This document shows, in pieces, positions 44,995-59,600 of a DNA stretch of 64,000 nucleotides. Location of the stretch: the NCBI GenBank assembly GCA_029204225.1, contig CM055114.1:14715371-14779370 (forward strand). Direction: 5' to 3'. Made by a program: the position numbers and the translations under genes. Each line of letters opens with the position of its first letter. The first letter of the stretch is position 1. The notes under the pieces are model-generated. The model was given only the letters and a program-made list of their open reading frames with translations. It was not told where the DNA came from and searched no databases. Source of the stretch: Diphasiastrum complanatum. Lineage: Eukaryota > Streptophyta > Lycopodiopsida > Lycopodiales > Lycopodiaceae.

Positions 44995-47259
44995 CAAATA
45001 CACTGTTAATGTAAATTTAGATGTCATTTATAAATTTAGCATGATATTTATATGTATGTAATTTTAAAACCAATACAAACTAAGGTGCAAGGACAAGGGA
45101 TCACTAAAAACAAGTTGATAAGGCTTGTGAACAATAGTTTTACCCATCTTTGATATTAGAATAAGTTGTACCATATCTAAGCAATTTATCACCAAATGGA
45201 AATCTATGTGACCACGGATAGATGTAAACATTTTGTATTTGATGGTAATCCAATAACCATTTTAAAAGCTGCTCCATATTATGTTATTGAAGTAAGTCTC
45301 TTTTACAATGACAAATTGCCTGATCAAAGGTAGTGGTCTCACATAAGTTTGTGTTGTTTGTATTAACGTAGCTCAATGCTTTATTGATGTATAACTTGTA
45401 ATGATACAATCTCCCTAGAGAATAACTTCTCATCACTCTTACTAATTTGAATCATTTTTTAAGTTCATTCTTGATGCAATATTCTCTCAAATTCTTAACA
45501 TCATGGTCTTTGAACTCATCACTTAGCTCTATATATGGTAGATGGTCTTTAATGATTAGCCACTTGCATAAAGAGATCTTTGAGCGTTTAATTCTTTGCA
45601 CAAAGATATATTTGAGTGCTTAATTTCATGAGTCTCTACTGACAAAACAACACTCAAACAACTCAATCAAATGTTTTTTTAGTTAGTTTATTCCACATTT
45701 ATGTGGTAACAAAGTTAATTGGAGCTTTAACATACGAATAGTCTCAAATAACCAATACCTTCAATCTACTGTTAGATTAGATCTTACTTATCACTTACAG
45801 ATGCATTCTTTGTGTCAAAAAAATACTTACCATGTATAATATGAATATAGAGTACTATTTGTGTAGATACGTAGTTTTGTTTTTTAACATGCAAATTTAG
45901 GGGCAGTATGTAGTAGAATGCTTCGAAGATGGCATGAGAAGGGCAATACACTAATAATTGCATGGAAAAGACACTATGCATCTAGTTGCACGAGGATACT
46001 TTACAAACAACAATAAGAAACATTTGATGGCTTAAGTCATGTAAGACCCTCCTCATTCCCGAGGATGTAAAGACTTGTCAAAAAATATAGTTGCATTTGG
46101 AAGAGCATGTACTTGAGATAATTTGCCAACAATAATCTTACAAATTTATGAAATGCCTCGAGGAACCTTATAAATCTGGAGGATTCATGTCATGCAAGAT
46201 AAATTTTGACATATGGATTTCCACTCTTGATCTAAGTAAGTCTTCAAGAACTCACTTATATCTGAATTTAACAATACACATGTTCATATTACTTAGATAT
46301 CTTTAAGAACTCACTTAGATTTGAATTTGACAATACACATGTTCAAACTACCTCTCCTTTTCTATCCCTTTCCTTCACCCAAATCATGATGAATGTTAGT
46401 GTAGAGGAGAGGGAGAGTAGTGTTAGTGTAATTTTGTTGACACCCAATCTTTTGCTTAAATTTTGTGTCAAGAAAGGGTGCCATCATCAATGCGTCCTCT
46501 TCTTGAGGCCCGAAGGCCCGATCAAGGCATGAACATGTAAAATAATACGTGATGACCATTGCGAAAGATGTTATTACCTATTATTTTTTTAGTGGGGATT
46601 TTTTAAATAGAGAGTTGTCATTGAGAATTCCTCTTCTCAAGGCACCAAACTAAATAAAGGCTCAAGTGAAAGTGTAAAGTACTAGGGTGATAACCATTGA
46701 GAGGGCCATTACCACAAATAATCTGCACCCTCGACATGGTAGCACAGATAATCCTCACCCTCGACGTGGTAGCGAGTCATCATCAAGCCTTCATTTTGTT
46801 GAGGTCCCAAGGCCAACAAACTCCCAAGTGAGAGTGTAAAGTATAGGGTATAGGCCAATGCCTGTTCTAGCACCAACACGTGGCAAAATCTCCACGTATA
46901 TGCCCAAATCCAACGGTGGCGCGCTTTGCATGTCCAGTGCCCTTAAGATGGGAGGGGCAGCCTCTCTTTCTCCTGATCGTGCTTTTGAGCTGGATTTTCG
47001 AGCATTCGTCGTCGCGATCATCAGCTTTTTCTCCACCAAATTTCAAGTTTCGAAGCGGAATTCATAGCTCTAGCATAGATCATGCTGCTCATGTACCTCT
47101 GAATCCAATCAAAGCAGAATTTTATCTCACCAGATCTCAAAATCTGAAGCGTTTTGGTGGAGTACACGATGTGATCTTATTACTTAAGCGCTTACTGCTT
47201 CCATAGCAGCACTTGTGGATGCAGCACTCTCACAGGACCTGTGAACAGATCCGGGAGCA
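44995..47259. other. No gene seen; upstream flank of the PAP2_C-like gene
   Basis: AT-rich spacer. A tandem duplication of about 59 bp lies at about 46,242-46,346 (AAGAACTCACTTA and ACAATACACATGTTCA in both copies), and a 31-bp one at about 46,718-46,775 (CACCCTCGAC.TGGTAGC). The last 400 bp becomes GC-richer and probably holds the promoter and 5' leader of the next gene; no clear TATA box was identified. Confidence 0.5.
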
Positions 47260-50200
47260 ATGGCGAAGGCGAGAAGCTTCCAAGGAGCTCTGGGAGTGGC
47301 GGCTTTGTGCTACATTGCAGTGGATTACCTTCGAGTGGTCTCTCCACTGTGGCATGAAAGACTGAGGCCGCTCCTCTGGGGCTTCTTCGCATTGGCAGCA
47401 GCGTCGCGTGCTCCTTTCTATGCGCATTGGAACAGTGAGGTCAGGACCGCCCTCTCGTTTGTGGCTTGTCTCATCTTCATGCTGGCTTGCCTCGTCGTGG
47501 AGGCCATCTCTGTCCAGTTCGTGACTGCTGTGCTTGGCATCGACTGGCACTGGTAGCTCTACTCATTGTTCGCCGACTCTTTATGTCAAAATCAACTCAG
47601 ACATGAGCATTGTCATTGCGATTCTGAAAGTTTCCACAGAGAAAGAGAGAACTTTGCAGTTGATTCTTAAATAAAAGTAGGGTTTTAGGGTTTTGAGCTT
47701 GGTATCGACTGGCACTGGTGCCACTTCTCACTGTTCGCTGACTCTTTTACTTAGAATCAGCTCAGATACGAGCATTGTCAGTGCAATTCTAAACTTTTCC
47801 GCAGTAAAAGACAGAACTTTGTAGCTAGTTCCCAAATGAAATTAAGATTTAGGGTTTATTGTTTTGCTTATGAAATATATTGCAAGCAGAGATGCTGAAG
47901 TCTCAGAAGCAACTCCTTTGATGCAGGGCAACTCATCCACTTCCTGACACGGGGCAGTGGCTTCTATTGGCGTTAAATGAGAAGCTGCCAAGCACTGTGG
48001 TAGAAGTTCTGAGAGCACCTCTGATCGGTTTACATCACTATCTCATGCTCTTCATCATGCTGGGGTTCTCTGTGCTATTTGGGTGTGTGAAAGCTCCAGG
48101 ACTGGGGCTAGGGGCAAGATACATGTTCACAATGGGGATCGGAAGGCTGCTCCGTGTTTTGACATTTGTGAGTACAATTTTACCATCTGCACGTCCTTGG
48201 TGTGCCCAAGCCCGCTTCAAGGTTCCCAATCATCCACATCCATGGGCACAGAAGTATTATGTGCCTTATGCCTCGGATTCCAATGCAATTCATGAGCTGC
48301 TCAAGCGAGATTCTATCCATGGCAAGTGATCTGCCATCCTTAGTGTCACATGTTAAGCTTCACGTAATGACATCGTTGACTTCTTATATTGAATTTGTGA
48401 ATTTACATATACTCCAATCTCACAAATAGATGTCCTTAGTTTTGCATTCTTGGTGGGTAGCATAAATTAGCGTGCAATATAGACTTACATGAAGCTCATG
48501 TTGCCTACAGATCTATGGTTTAATATTTTCTTCAATGCACAATTCTCTCCAAGTTCTAATCATCGGTTCTGATGCCTTTGGGTAAGTTATTACATAAAGT
48601 TACCCACCCCATGCTTTGATTGTTGCGTGCGGCATTTTCGACCTCCCTGTTACTTGGAGTATGACATGTTTACCTCTGAAAATCCTTTCACTTACCATGC
48701 AACTTAAGAACACCCTTATTCCCTTGGAGGATGTTATTAACTCCATATATCACTTGAAGCCTTAGTCATGTGTCGGAGTGAAGTCCCGTCTAGATAGCAA
48801 TCCTGCTATGGCACCGTGGGATCCCAATAGATGTGCCCATGAGACGACTTTGACATAACCGGCCTCCATTGCCTCTTCACCATTTGTGTGTTCCCAAGAA
48901 CGTTTTGCCTCTTGTCCATTTCCTTCAACTTTTACTACAACACTAAAGAGGCGGAAAAAATGATAGTATATCTACTACTAAATCATGAACAGAAAACAAG
49001 CATTATGTCCATGACTTAGTTGTGTTGGAATTGTGCTCCAACTCTGAGGCTTAGTGAAATGCTTGTTCTATACTTCAATGTGGATTTATGAAGAGGATTG
49101 CTCAGATATGCTCGCATTGTAAGCTTCAGCGCATTGACCTGAATTCTTTGTTTCTATTATTAATACCTCAAATTTGGCAAATAGACTCAAAGCCAGATAT
49201 ATTTTCTTTATGGCCAAATTTAATATTTGTTGCACACAAGCTCACAAACCTTAAGTAATTACACATAAGTACCCAACAAATTCGTCACTTTATTAATCTC
49301 AAGCAGATGAACAAGCAAACATGAGAGCTCTGCTGCAAGTCTCCTCCCAACCATAGATGCATAGGAATAAGATAGGGAATGCCTGGCAAGGCTCACACTA
49401 TACCCCTCAAGCATCCCTTAACCCTGACACATCCTAACATCGACACATGGCAAACTCCATGCATAGTTGACACTTGCCACTTGGCAGTACCCTGGCACAT
49501 AGGCAAGCTAGTAGGTAGACTGTTTGACACGTGTCACTCATATATTGGACCAAGTGTCCCAATGATATGAGTCATGACACGTCCTATTGACCTGTTTGAC
49601 AAGTGTCACTCATTCACTGGACTGAGTGTCTTAGTTAGCATAGGACACGTGTCATGTTGACTGTCACAAGCCAGTCTCTCCAAGCTCTGAATCCTAGAAG
49701 CCGGTGTGTAGAATGAACCTCCCAACCGTAGGCATCCCCTCCTTTAGTCCTTCTACCTGCTATTCCCGTCAACTGGCACATGGCATCCACCTGTGGGTGA
49801 TCAGTCCACTTTGCATGCCTAGCCCTGTGACCTGTGAATACTGAGTGACTCATAGGGTACCACCCCCGTGCCCCGCCAAAGACCTGTGACCCTCTTGGTC
49901 ACCCCGACTACTTGCCGGCTAGCATCTCGTCACTGACGACTAGGGTCCCGACGGTCAAGACACACCGCATCTCTGACAACTTGTCAAGCGGCCACACCAT
50001 GTCCTCCTCATACTTGGCCTCAGGCCCTCTGGTGACCGGCCGTGCCAAGGTCATGATAGAGTCGTAACTGGACTCTAACAATCCTTCCCTCCTCTGGCAA
50101 GTCATCGATCCTCAATGACAAACTCTGGGTAAGACTTCTGCAACGCCTGTCGCGTCTCCCAGGTAGCATCTGACAACGGATGCCCTTTCCAGGTTACTAG

Positions 50201-52276
50201 ATACTCTTGAAGGAGACGATTCCGCAATCATCGCTCCCTTCGATCTAGGATTCTGTCTGGCCCATAACATGTGGTGTCTTTCTCCTCAAGAGACACTAGA
50301 CCTTCCACCAGGCTATCGCCATCGTGCAAACATCTCTTCAGTTTGCTAACATGGAATACTGGATGCACCTTGCATCCTACAGGTAGCTGTAGCTTATAAG
50401 CTACTCGGCTCACCTTCTTAATAATCAACCATGGTCCACAATACCTAGGAGATAAGTTGGCGCACTTTCCTGTGCGTAGCACCTTCGACTTCGAAGGGAC
50501 TAGTAAATACACCCAATCTCCATTCTCAAATTCCCGATAGGTACGGTTCTCACGAGCATAACTCTCTGCCCTAGCTACAGCTTTGGACAAGTTATCTCGT
50601 GCCAACTCTAGCTTCTGCTGCATCTGAGCCAAAAACTCTACAACACTAGGTACCTGTTACGAGCACGTGACCAGTGCCGAACCCTAGAGAACACAGGAGG
50701 TCAGATACCACAGTCAGGGTCGTGTCCAGTGTACACGACCAATAGGGCAAGACAGTGTGAGTAGTGTGCCCTAGCACGGTCCATAGCCATGTACCCCCTT
50801 GCATTAGAATTGCTCCCACAACAATGTGACTCGCATGTGTATCTATAACATAGGGCTTTTGAGGGTCTACAATCTTTAGAGTGACGCACTCAGCGATAGC
50901 TTGCTTTAATAGATAAAAGCTTGCTTGCTGCAGTTTAGTCCACTCACCAAATCTATTTTTTTGAGGCAAATTAGTCAAAGGTGTAGGAGTATTTCTTAAT
51001 ATATTTTCTATAAAATACAGCCAATCCAAGAAAAGAATGGAGTGTTGTCAAATCAGCTGGCACAGGCCACACAATGATCACAACAACCTTCTTAGGATCT
51101 GGCCTAACTCCATCAGCAGATACTATATGACCAAGATACTCTATTTCCTTTTTAAAGAATTCACTTTTTTAATTATCGGCGAATAAAGTGTTAGCATAGA
51201 GCTTTTCATGCCTTAGAAGCTCTAAGGTAGTATGAAGACGCTCTTCATGTTCCTCAAGGGTCCAACTACACATTAACATGTCATCCAAATACACCACCAC
51301 AAACTTTCTCATATGTGGATGAAGGGTATCTTTCATTATCTGCTGGAATGTGGCGGGTGTATTTGTGAGTCAAAATGCCAAAAACTCACATTGGTCATAT
51401 TTGGTTCAAAATCGAGTCTTAGCAACACCTTCATTTCTAATCCTTATTTGATGGTAGCCTAATCTAAGGGCAATTTTGGAGAAATACTTTGTTCCATTTA
51501 GACGATCCATTAGATCATCCATCCTAGGTAAGAGATATCTATTATTGATGGTCATCTTGTTCAACTTTTTATAGTCAACACAATGGGGAGTGCCTTTGTC
51601 CTTTTTGCCAACTAGAAGGACTTGGTGTTCCCCAAGGGGACTTATTAGGCTGAATGTGGCTCATCCTAAGGTACTCCTAAAGCTGCTTGGAAATCTCATC
51701 CTCTTCCTTCAAGCTAACCCTACATGGAAACAACCATACATGGGCACTGTCAAGAAGCAACTCTATTTGATGGTCTAGGCTCCTCGAAGAAGGTAGGCCC
51801 TCGGGTAGATGATCAGGAAAAATGTCGCTAAATTCTTACCTAAGCCTCGTAAATATCGTACCTTCGGGTGAATCCTCATTTAAGGGGTTATCAAGATGGG
51901 AATATGAAGGCATTTGCAATAGACCAGTGTTAGACTTTGAATAACACGATAATCTATAAAAATATCATTAAAAAAAAAGCATAGATAAACATTATACTCT
52001 TAGACTCCAAATCTGAAACTTCACTTAAAACCTAGCTTATCCCGTGCGCAGCAATCAACAATGTCAATCCCTGTCGATTTCCTTGCATGTACAAACATCA
52101 AAGCACACGAAACATGGTGGAGCTGCCTGCCTTGTCTCCTCCCAACCTTGTTGCATAGATTATGATCATGAATGCCTCTCTCTAGGCTCACTTATGCACA
52201 ATCCTCAAGCAACCCTTAACCCTGATCATCTCATAGGTCCAATCCACACTAGCTTTTGTGAATGTTGGATGTTATG

Positions 52277-52359
<83 letters not shown>

Positions 52360-55300
52360 CTTAGTCTCCATCTCATACTCTCTTTTTTGGAACATTGGGT
52401 TACAGCTTTGGTTCTTCAGGTTTTTTAGACTCTGCTTTTTTTTTTTTGTAGGTTTTGATTAAAGCATAGGAGGCGCCAAATTTACGGACCTAGCACCAAT
52501 ACTATCATGACATGAATGCAAAATCTCCCTACATAGCCCTTTATTAACTGGAATGGGGAGTTTGCCATTTCCTTTAACTATACCATCTGCCATGGTATAC
52601 CTTTGGCAGATTATTTCCGGTGCCTAAGTCCAGCTTGTTTGCGGGCTGTCCAGCGCCCTACTACCCATCACTTTCATCAATTTTCTCCTTCATTTTTTGC
52701 AGATTGGTGGTGGCTGTCCAACGCCCTACTACCCATCACTTTCGACGATTTGTTCATCATTTTTTGCAGCTTTGGTGGAGGCTGTCCAGCGCCCTGCTAA
52801 CCCATCACTTTCGTCGATTTTTTCGGCAACTTTTCATTGTTTTTGCAGATTTGGTAGCTGCTGTCCAGCGCCCGACTATCTCATCGTTTTCGACACTTTT
52901 CGTCACTGATTTGCTGACCATTTTTTATCTTGATTGGAGGCTATCCTACATCACCATTATTTTCAGCTACTTTACTCATCATTTTTCAGATTCGGTAGCT
53001 GCTGCCTAGCGCCCTACGACCGTCTCATTTTCAGCGGTTTCTTCACCGACTTGCTGTCCGTTTCGGCTATTGATTGGAGGCTGATCGGCGCCTTACTTCA
53101 GCACCCTTTCCAGCCTATTTTTTAGCATATTGTGGATCTTGGTAGTTGCTCCCCGTTGCTCTATTATCTCACCATTCTCGACGGATTTCTCCATCGACTT
53201 GCTGCTCATTTTGCTGATTATTTGTCGGCTGTCTAGCGCCCTCTTTCAGCACTTTTTTCAGCTTATTTGGCGCGAGTTGAGGATTCGGATTGGTGGCTGG
53301 TTGGTGCATCTATTCTGTCATATCTTCAGCTTTTACCTCTCTTTGTTGGCACTACTGATTGGATGACAGATCAGCACCCACCCAGGTATTGCTTGCGCCC
53401 ATTTGTACTTTCTTTTTGCACCTACTTGCTCTCTTTTTGTTCACATACTGCTCTTTTTCCAGCCCCCTATTTCTCTCTCATATTTGCTATTTTGCTGCCT
53501 CACACCCTCCTCCTTCCTTTTTCCATTTTGTTAGAACCCTTCTACTTATTGGCCTTGCACATTTGCTGTCCAATATTCTACTTTCTCAGCCCCTTATTTT
53601 CTGATTATTATCCATCTTGATTGGCTGTTTCCGTGCCATTTTTGGTGATTTTGGAAGTTAGACTAAGTTGGGGTGATGACAAATGTCCTCTCCCTCAGGT
53701 TTTGTCTCTTCCTTAGTCTACGTTTGCTGGTTCCCTCGCTATTGGTGATCAGGTTTTATTCCATGGATCTCTGCTTGAGGTTTGTGATCTGCCTCATGAT
53801 ATTTCTACGGTTCCTGACATGATTCATGAGCCTTTCGCCCTTACCGTTACACATTTTCCATCCGAGGATATTTGCCAGATGGTCACTATCACTTATCTAG
53901 GGTATTTATATGCTGGGATCTTTCTAGATGAGTATACGGGGATCCTTCAGTCCCCTTGTGTTTCTACATATAGGTTTCCTGCAGTCCATGCCGATGCTAT
54001 GGCTATATGGCATTCCTGGTTATTACGTATAGCTTGGTTTTCATTTGGACCTGTTGATTGGTGCTGGTTTTTCCATATTACTGATCGCCTATGGTGCCGA
54101 TATCTCTATGATTATGCATGTGGCTCTCTATTTGTTCCTTGGATTGTTGCTCATTGTCAGGCTTGGCATATCCTGATGGCTTGGGTTATTGCCTCCGTTC
54201 CAGCTACTGTTTGTCCGGGTGATCTTCAGGTTCCTCATCATTTCGGGTTGCTCCATATCGTTTGGTCTCCGATGCTGAGTTGCCACTTTGTTCTGGTGTT
54301 CCGAGACCATCAGGGTACCTTGAGAGAGTTCCTTCTCCTCTCTTGGATAGTTTTTGGGAATGTTGCCGCCATATACTTCAGTGTTGCTCATATGTGCTTT
54401 GATACTCATTCCCAGCTACACGTGGATATTGCTTGCTACTGATGTTGCGGATCTTGTTCCTCGAACCTGTAGGAAAGCAAGAGTCAAGTCATCAAGATCT
54501 AGTTATCAATCAATCTCCACAGAAAACAAGAGAGAAGAGGTTGGGCGCCCAACTCTAAGAGAGAGAGAGAGAAAACAACAACAAGAGCAATGGAGAGCAA
54601 TGCTTAGCCAAACTGTAAAAATGGAATACACAACGAGCATCTAAGTACTCTACCTGGATGTGGCCAAATGCCACCAAACCCTAAGGTTAACCACTTACTA
54701 AATGTAGGGCACCCCCAAAAGTCAAGATAGGGCCCCTAAACAAAATTAGACCCCTAAGGACCCACGAGTCAGTACATGACCAAAATTGGGTCCAATTGAA
54801 CTTAAGACAAACTTAAGATGGCCTAAATAATTAAATACCCATGGGTACACAAATCTTGACCTTTTGGGTCAAAGTAACCTATGGATTAACTTTAGCATAG
54901 TCATTTATTTCTAACACCCTCCTTAAATGACAATGCAAAATTGAAATCTGCACTATGTAACAAAACCAACACGTGGTATCAAATTTAAAGCTTTGCATAA
55001 AGCTTCAAATCCGACTCTGGGCAACGCCTTAGTGAAGAGGTCCGCAATATTATCCTCCGTAGGACAATATTCAAGTAAAATGTCGCTATCATGAAGTCTC
55101 TCTCGAACAAAGTGATAATGGATCTCGATGTGCTTCGTCCTCGCATGAAAAACAGGATTCCGTGCAATGGCAAAAGCACTTTGACTATCACTCAAGATAA
55201 GAGTGGCTGAGGGCTCGCCAAACTTCATGTCATAAGCATATAAAAAGGCTCTGGGGCCTGTACATGACTAATATAAAATGCGTAACCAGAATCATACATA

Positions 55301-56651
55301 ACCAACAGTAAATGTAAAGAGGCCTGCGGAATATATGCAGAGTAGCCCAGTAGGCCTGTATCCTGTAGTTCGTAACTAATTGTCTCATCAATATTGAGAA
55401 GCTCCTCACGAAGATCCTTGATCTTCGTCAAGTGATTGGTCACTTGATCCCCTTCTTGCATCTTCAACAAAGAAAGCTGATTTCTAAGATACACCACTCT
55501 TGCTGGATTTTTGACTCTATACATAGTATAAAGTGTATCCCACGCACTTTTAGATGTCTTACAAGACCTAATATGAGGTAAGATAGATCTTTTCACAGCA
55601 AGAGCAACCATAGAACGTGCTTGTGCATCCCTTCTATCCCACTTCTTTTGTTCTTCTGAAGATGATGTTGATGATGATGATCCACGAGGTGTAGGAGGTG
55701 CCAAAGACGGGGCCTTTCCTCATCACCATTGACCAAATCCCACAGCCCTTTCGCTATGAGAAGATTCTTCATCATGTAACTCCACAAGGAGTAGTTTGTG
55801 CCATCCAACCGATCTTCACTAAACAAAGAACCGATAGCTTCCGGTTCTTTAGCCATTACCTCCAACAAAATTTCAGCTTGTAGTAGACAAAGAGAACCTT
55901 TCCACAACCAAATTTACTCAAAAAATTTGCAGCAAACAAAGAGCTGAAAGTAGGAGCACAAGATGTCTTTCAATCTGCAACCAAAGTGCCCAAAAGATAA
56001 TGGATAGATGGCTGTCTTTCTGCACAAAAAAACCAGCTTCTTGAAAATTAGGTTAGCTTCGATTGAAGCCTACACCGAAACCCAATTAAGAAGCCAAATA
56101 GTGTGATCAACACACACTTCAATAGGGCTGTTGAAAGCGCCCTACTGCTTGCTGAGAATCTACAAATTTCCAGCCACAAGTTGACCTAACCCTGAATAGG
56201 GTTTGCTAAATTTTGGGCGCCCTCCTACACAAATGCAAACCTGAAAACAAAAACAACAAGATAAGGAGACACCACAACCAAAAATCAGTAGCAGATTTTT
56301 GGGCGCCCTCCTCCAAACAAAACTTGCTGAAAACTGGTTGCATAAAAATGAGATTTGAGATTCTGATTTTTGGGTGCCAAAAATTGCTCCTCCAAGATCT
56401 CTGATGGCCGCCCTCCTTCAACCTGAAAAGAGACAAAAAAGCTGATCCAAACTCCACTTGAAAAGATCAGCACGATGCTGAAATTTCACAACAAAAAGCA
56501 GAGAAGCTCCTCTTCTGGTAGGGCGCCAACAAACAAGCTTGCTGCAGATCCGGTAGCTCTGATACCATGTAGGAAAGCAAGAGTCAAATCACCAAGATCT
56601 AGTTATCAATCAATCTCCACAGAAAACAAGAGAGAAGAGGTTGGGCGCCCA

Positions 56652-56682
<31 letters not shown>

Positions 56683-59600
56683 AAACAACAACAAGAGCAA
56701 TGGACAACAATGCTTAGCCAAACTGTAAGAATGGAATACACAATGAGCATCTAAGTACTCTACCTGGATGTGGCCAAATGCCACCAAACCCTAAGGTTAA
56801 CCACTTACTAAATGTAGGGCACTCCCAAAAGTCAAGATAAGGCCCCTAAACAAAATTAGACCCCTAAGGACCCACGAGTCAGTACATGACCAAAATTGGG
56901 TCCAATTGAACTTAAGACAAACTTAAGATGGCCTAAATAACTAAATACCCATGGTTACACAAATCTCGACCTTTTGGGTCAAAGTAACCTATGGATTAAC
57001 TTTAGCATAGTCATTTATTTCTAACAGTTCCAGTGCGTTTCTTTTATTCCTCACTTGTGCGCCTGGTGTGTACTTTGGGATTACAATTGCGGCCAGTTCC
57101 GATGGGTCATCCAATTCTCCATCCGTTTTTGGTGTATCCTATGGTGGATTGGTTTTTGGTGTATCTATATGATCTATATGAGGTCTTTCTGGATGAGTTT
57201 TTCAGCTACAGTTTTTTAGTTGGGGCCTCTACTATTTCTAGATTTGTTGCTATTGTTTTCATGCATCATGTCTTTTTAGATGATGCATTGATTTCTTGAA
57301 CCTTTTGGAGCTTTTGGCATGCTGCTCTTCTCGTGATATGGGCCTTGAGGGTACCGTGTGCCATTGCTACTTCTCATTCATGGGCCTTATGGATACCTTG
57401 GGCTTTTGACCATGCTGGTGCATATTTCTCCATTTTAGCTATCCTTTGTCAGGATGATCTCTTTATGCTCCATGTTTTCTGGCATATCGCTTGCTTTTCC
57501 ATGCTGTTATAGCGTGCCTATCATCTGCTTATGTTCCTACTCTTTGGTGTTGGTCTTCCGATGCTGCTATCTTTTCTTAGGGCACCTTGCACACATGGTT
57601 GATGGTTACGTGTATGATGCGGCTATTCGCAATGAGCGTCCATCTCTTTTCCAGTTTCCTTATTGGTTTCCCGTTGCTGATGCACTTCTACCTTCTCGGG
57701 CTTTTTGGATACCTTGGTATAATGTCCCTATCTTTTGGGCCGATCCTCTACTAGCTTGGGCATTACGGATACCTTACAGGAGAGGAATGAGCATCTGACA
57801 ACAATTGGGAACGGATACCCAAGGAACTAGGAATACAAAGAGAATCATAACGATAAAGACAGTTGTCAACAATGGAGTAAACCTGATGAGGACGGGACAG
57901 AACAGGTGGGGCAGAACTATAAACATCACGAAAATGTAAGGTATGCTGTAGGTAGATCATCAAACCATGGAGAAATAGTAGAAACGAGTGTATTCAACAA
58001 AGCTGGAAGACGAGATAATGCATTAGTAGCAGTGTTAGCACGACCAGGACGATACAATATGGAAAAATTAAAAGATTGTAAAAACTGCGACCAATGAAAT
58101 TGACGATCACTAAGGTCACGCTGAGAAAACAGATAACGTAAAGACTGGTGATCAGTAATAATGTCAAATGGAACTCGATACAGATAATGACGCCACTTCT
58201 TAAGAGCATAGATAATAGCAAGAAGCTCTTTCTCATGCACAGAATAACGTTGCTCATAAGAGCGAAGACGACGCGACTCATAAGCAATAATACATTGTGA
58301 CTAGCGAAGTAAAGCACCCAAACCAACATTACTAGCATCAGTCTCAACAAGAAAATATGATCAAACTGTGGTAAACACATAACGACAGCATCAACAACAA
58401 CACGACAAAGAGTATCAAACGCTGACTGACAATCAGAAGTCCAAAGAAAAGTACTAGACTTCTTCAAAAGTGCATGAAGAGGAGCTTCAATAGTGGCAAA
58501 ATGAGGAACTGGACGACGAAGGTGAGTGGCTAACCCAAGGAACATACGAACATGATGAATATTAGTTGGTATAGGCCAATCCTGGATGGCCTGAACCTTA
58601 TGAGGGTCCAGACGAATGTGTCCATTACAAACAAGAAAACCAAGAAACTCGATCTCAGAAACAGCAAAAGAACATTTAGACAACTTAGCAAATAACTGGT
58701 GATGTACAAGTAACTGAAATACAGAGGAAAGATGGGAAACATGCTCAGCAAGAGACTGACTAAATAAGAATGTCATCAAAATAAACCAAGACACAATGAC
58801 CAAGAAGCGGACGCATGGCGTTATTCATCACATTCTGGAACGTAGGAGGGCTATTAGTAACACCAAAAGGAAGCACACGAAATTCATATAAACCAAGATG
58901 AGTACGAAAAGCAGTCTTATGTTCGTCAGAAGGGTGCATCTTGATTTGGTAATATCCAGAACGAAGTCTATATTGGAAAAGATTTTAGAGGTATCGAGCT
59001 GGTCAAAGAGGTCATCCATGTGTGGAATAGGGTACTGATTACGAATAGTCAACTTATTTAAAGCACGGTAATCAATACAAAGGCGTTTGGTACCATCTTT
59101 CTTACTAACAAGGAGAACGGCACCAAAAGGGCTGTGACTAGGAACATTGAGACCCTGATCTAACAAGGCAGTAATATGGAGCTCAAGCTCATCATGCTCA
59201 GATCGAGACATACGATAAGGGGGATGGGAAGGGGGAGCAAAACCAGGACGCAAGTCAATATGATGGTTCACGTCACGTAATGGTGGTAGCGTCGTAAGTT
59301 CTAAAAAGACAAAAGCATACTGATGTAATAAGTCAGAGATCACCTGAGGAACAACTGCTGCAGTAGAAACTGGAGGAACTGGTACTGCCCGCTGAACACA
59401 TAATAAGGCTGCACAATAAGCCTTCTGCAGGCTACGAATAAACTGCTTCCCAGTAATCAACTGGAAGTCTCCCTGAGAATCAATGCCAACAAGTGAGTGT
59501 GTAATTGCATCATGTACAAATGTCAATGTCTGCTGTGTCAAGTCCAGTGTAACGGCTCCAAGAGATGCAAACCAATCAGCACCAAGGATAAGATCATAAC

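Larger units (their letters stand above)
54468..57026 (-). mobile_element. Internally deleted Copia element E with both LTRs
   Basis: LTRs at 54,468-54,916 and 56,568-57,026 (449 and 459 bp) differ by about a dozen substitutions and one (GA)n length difference, roughly 97% identical. On the minus strand the 5' LTR (right copy) is followed by the primer site TGGTATCAGAGCTACC (56,567-56,552), gag, and then directly an RNase H end and purine tract (TTTAAGGAGGG) before the 3' LTR. Protease, integrase and RT are missing. Flanking 5-mers are GAACC and GTTCC, so a clean target duplication is not seen. It splits the Trp-rich region. Confidence 0.92.

Noticed and set aside
48326-48327. GT donor four bases downstream of the proposed GC donor
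   Set aside because: It leaves the wrong phase for exon 3 and would break the reading frame into the conserved [11 protein letters not shown] segment.
52603-53620. Several overlapping open frames of 60-129 codons
   Set aside because: They translate a degenerate minisatellite; the recurrent Cys-Pro-Ala-Pro segments follow the repeat period in all frames.
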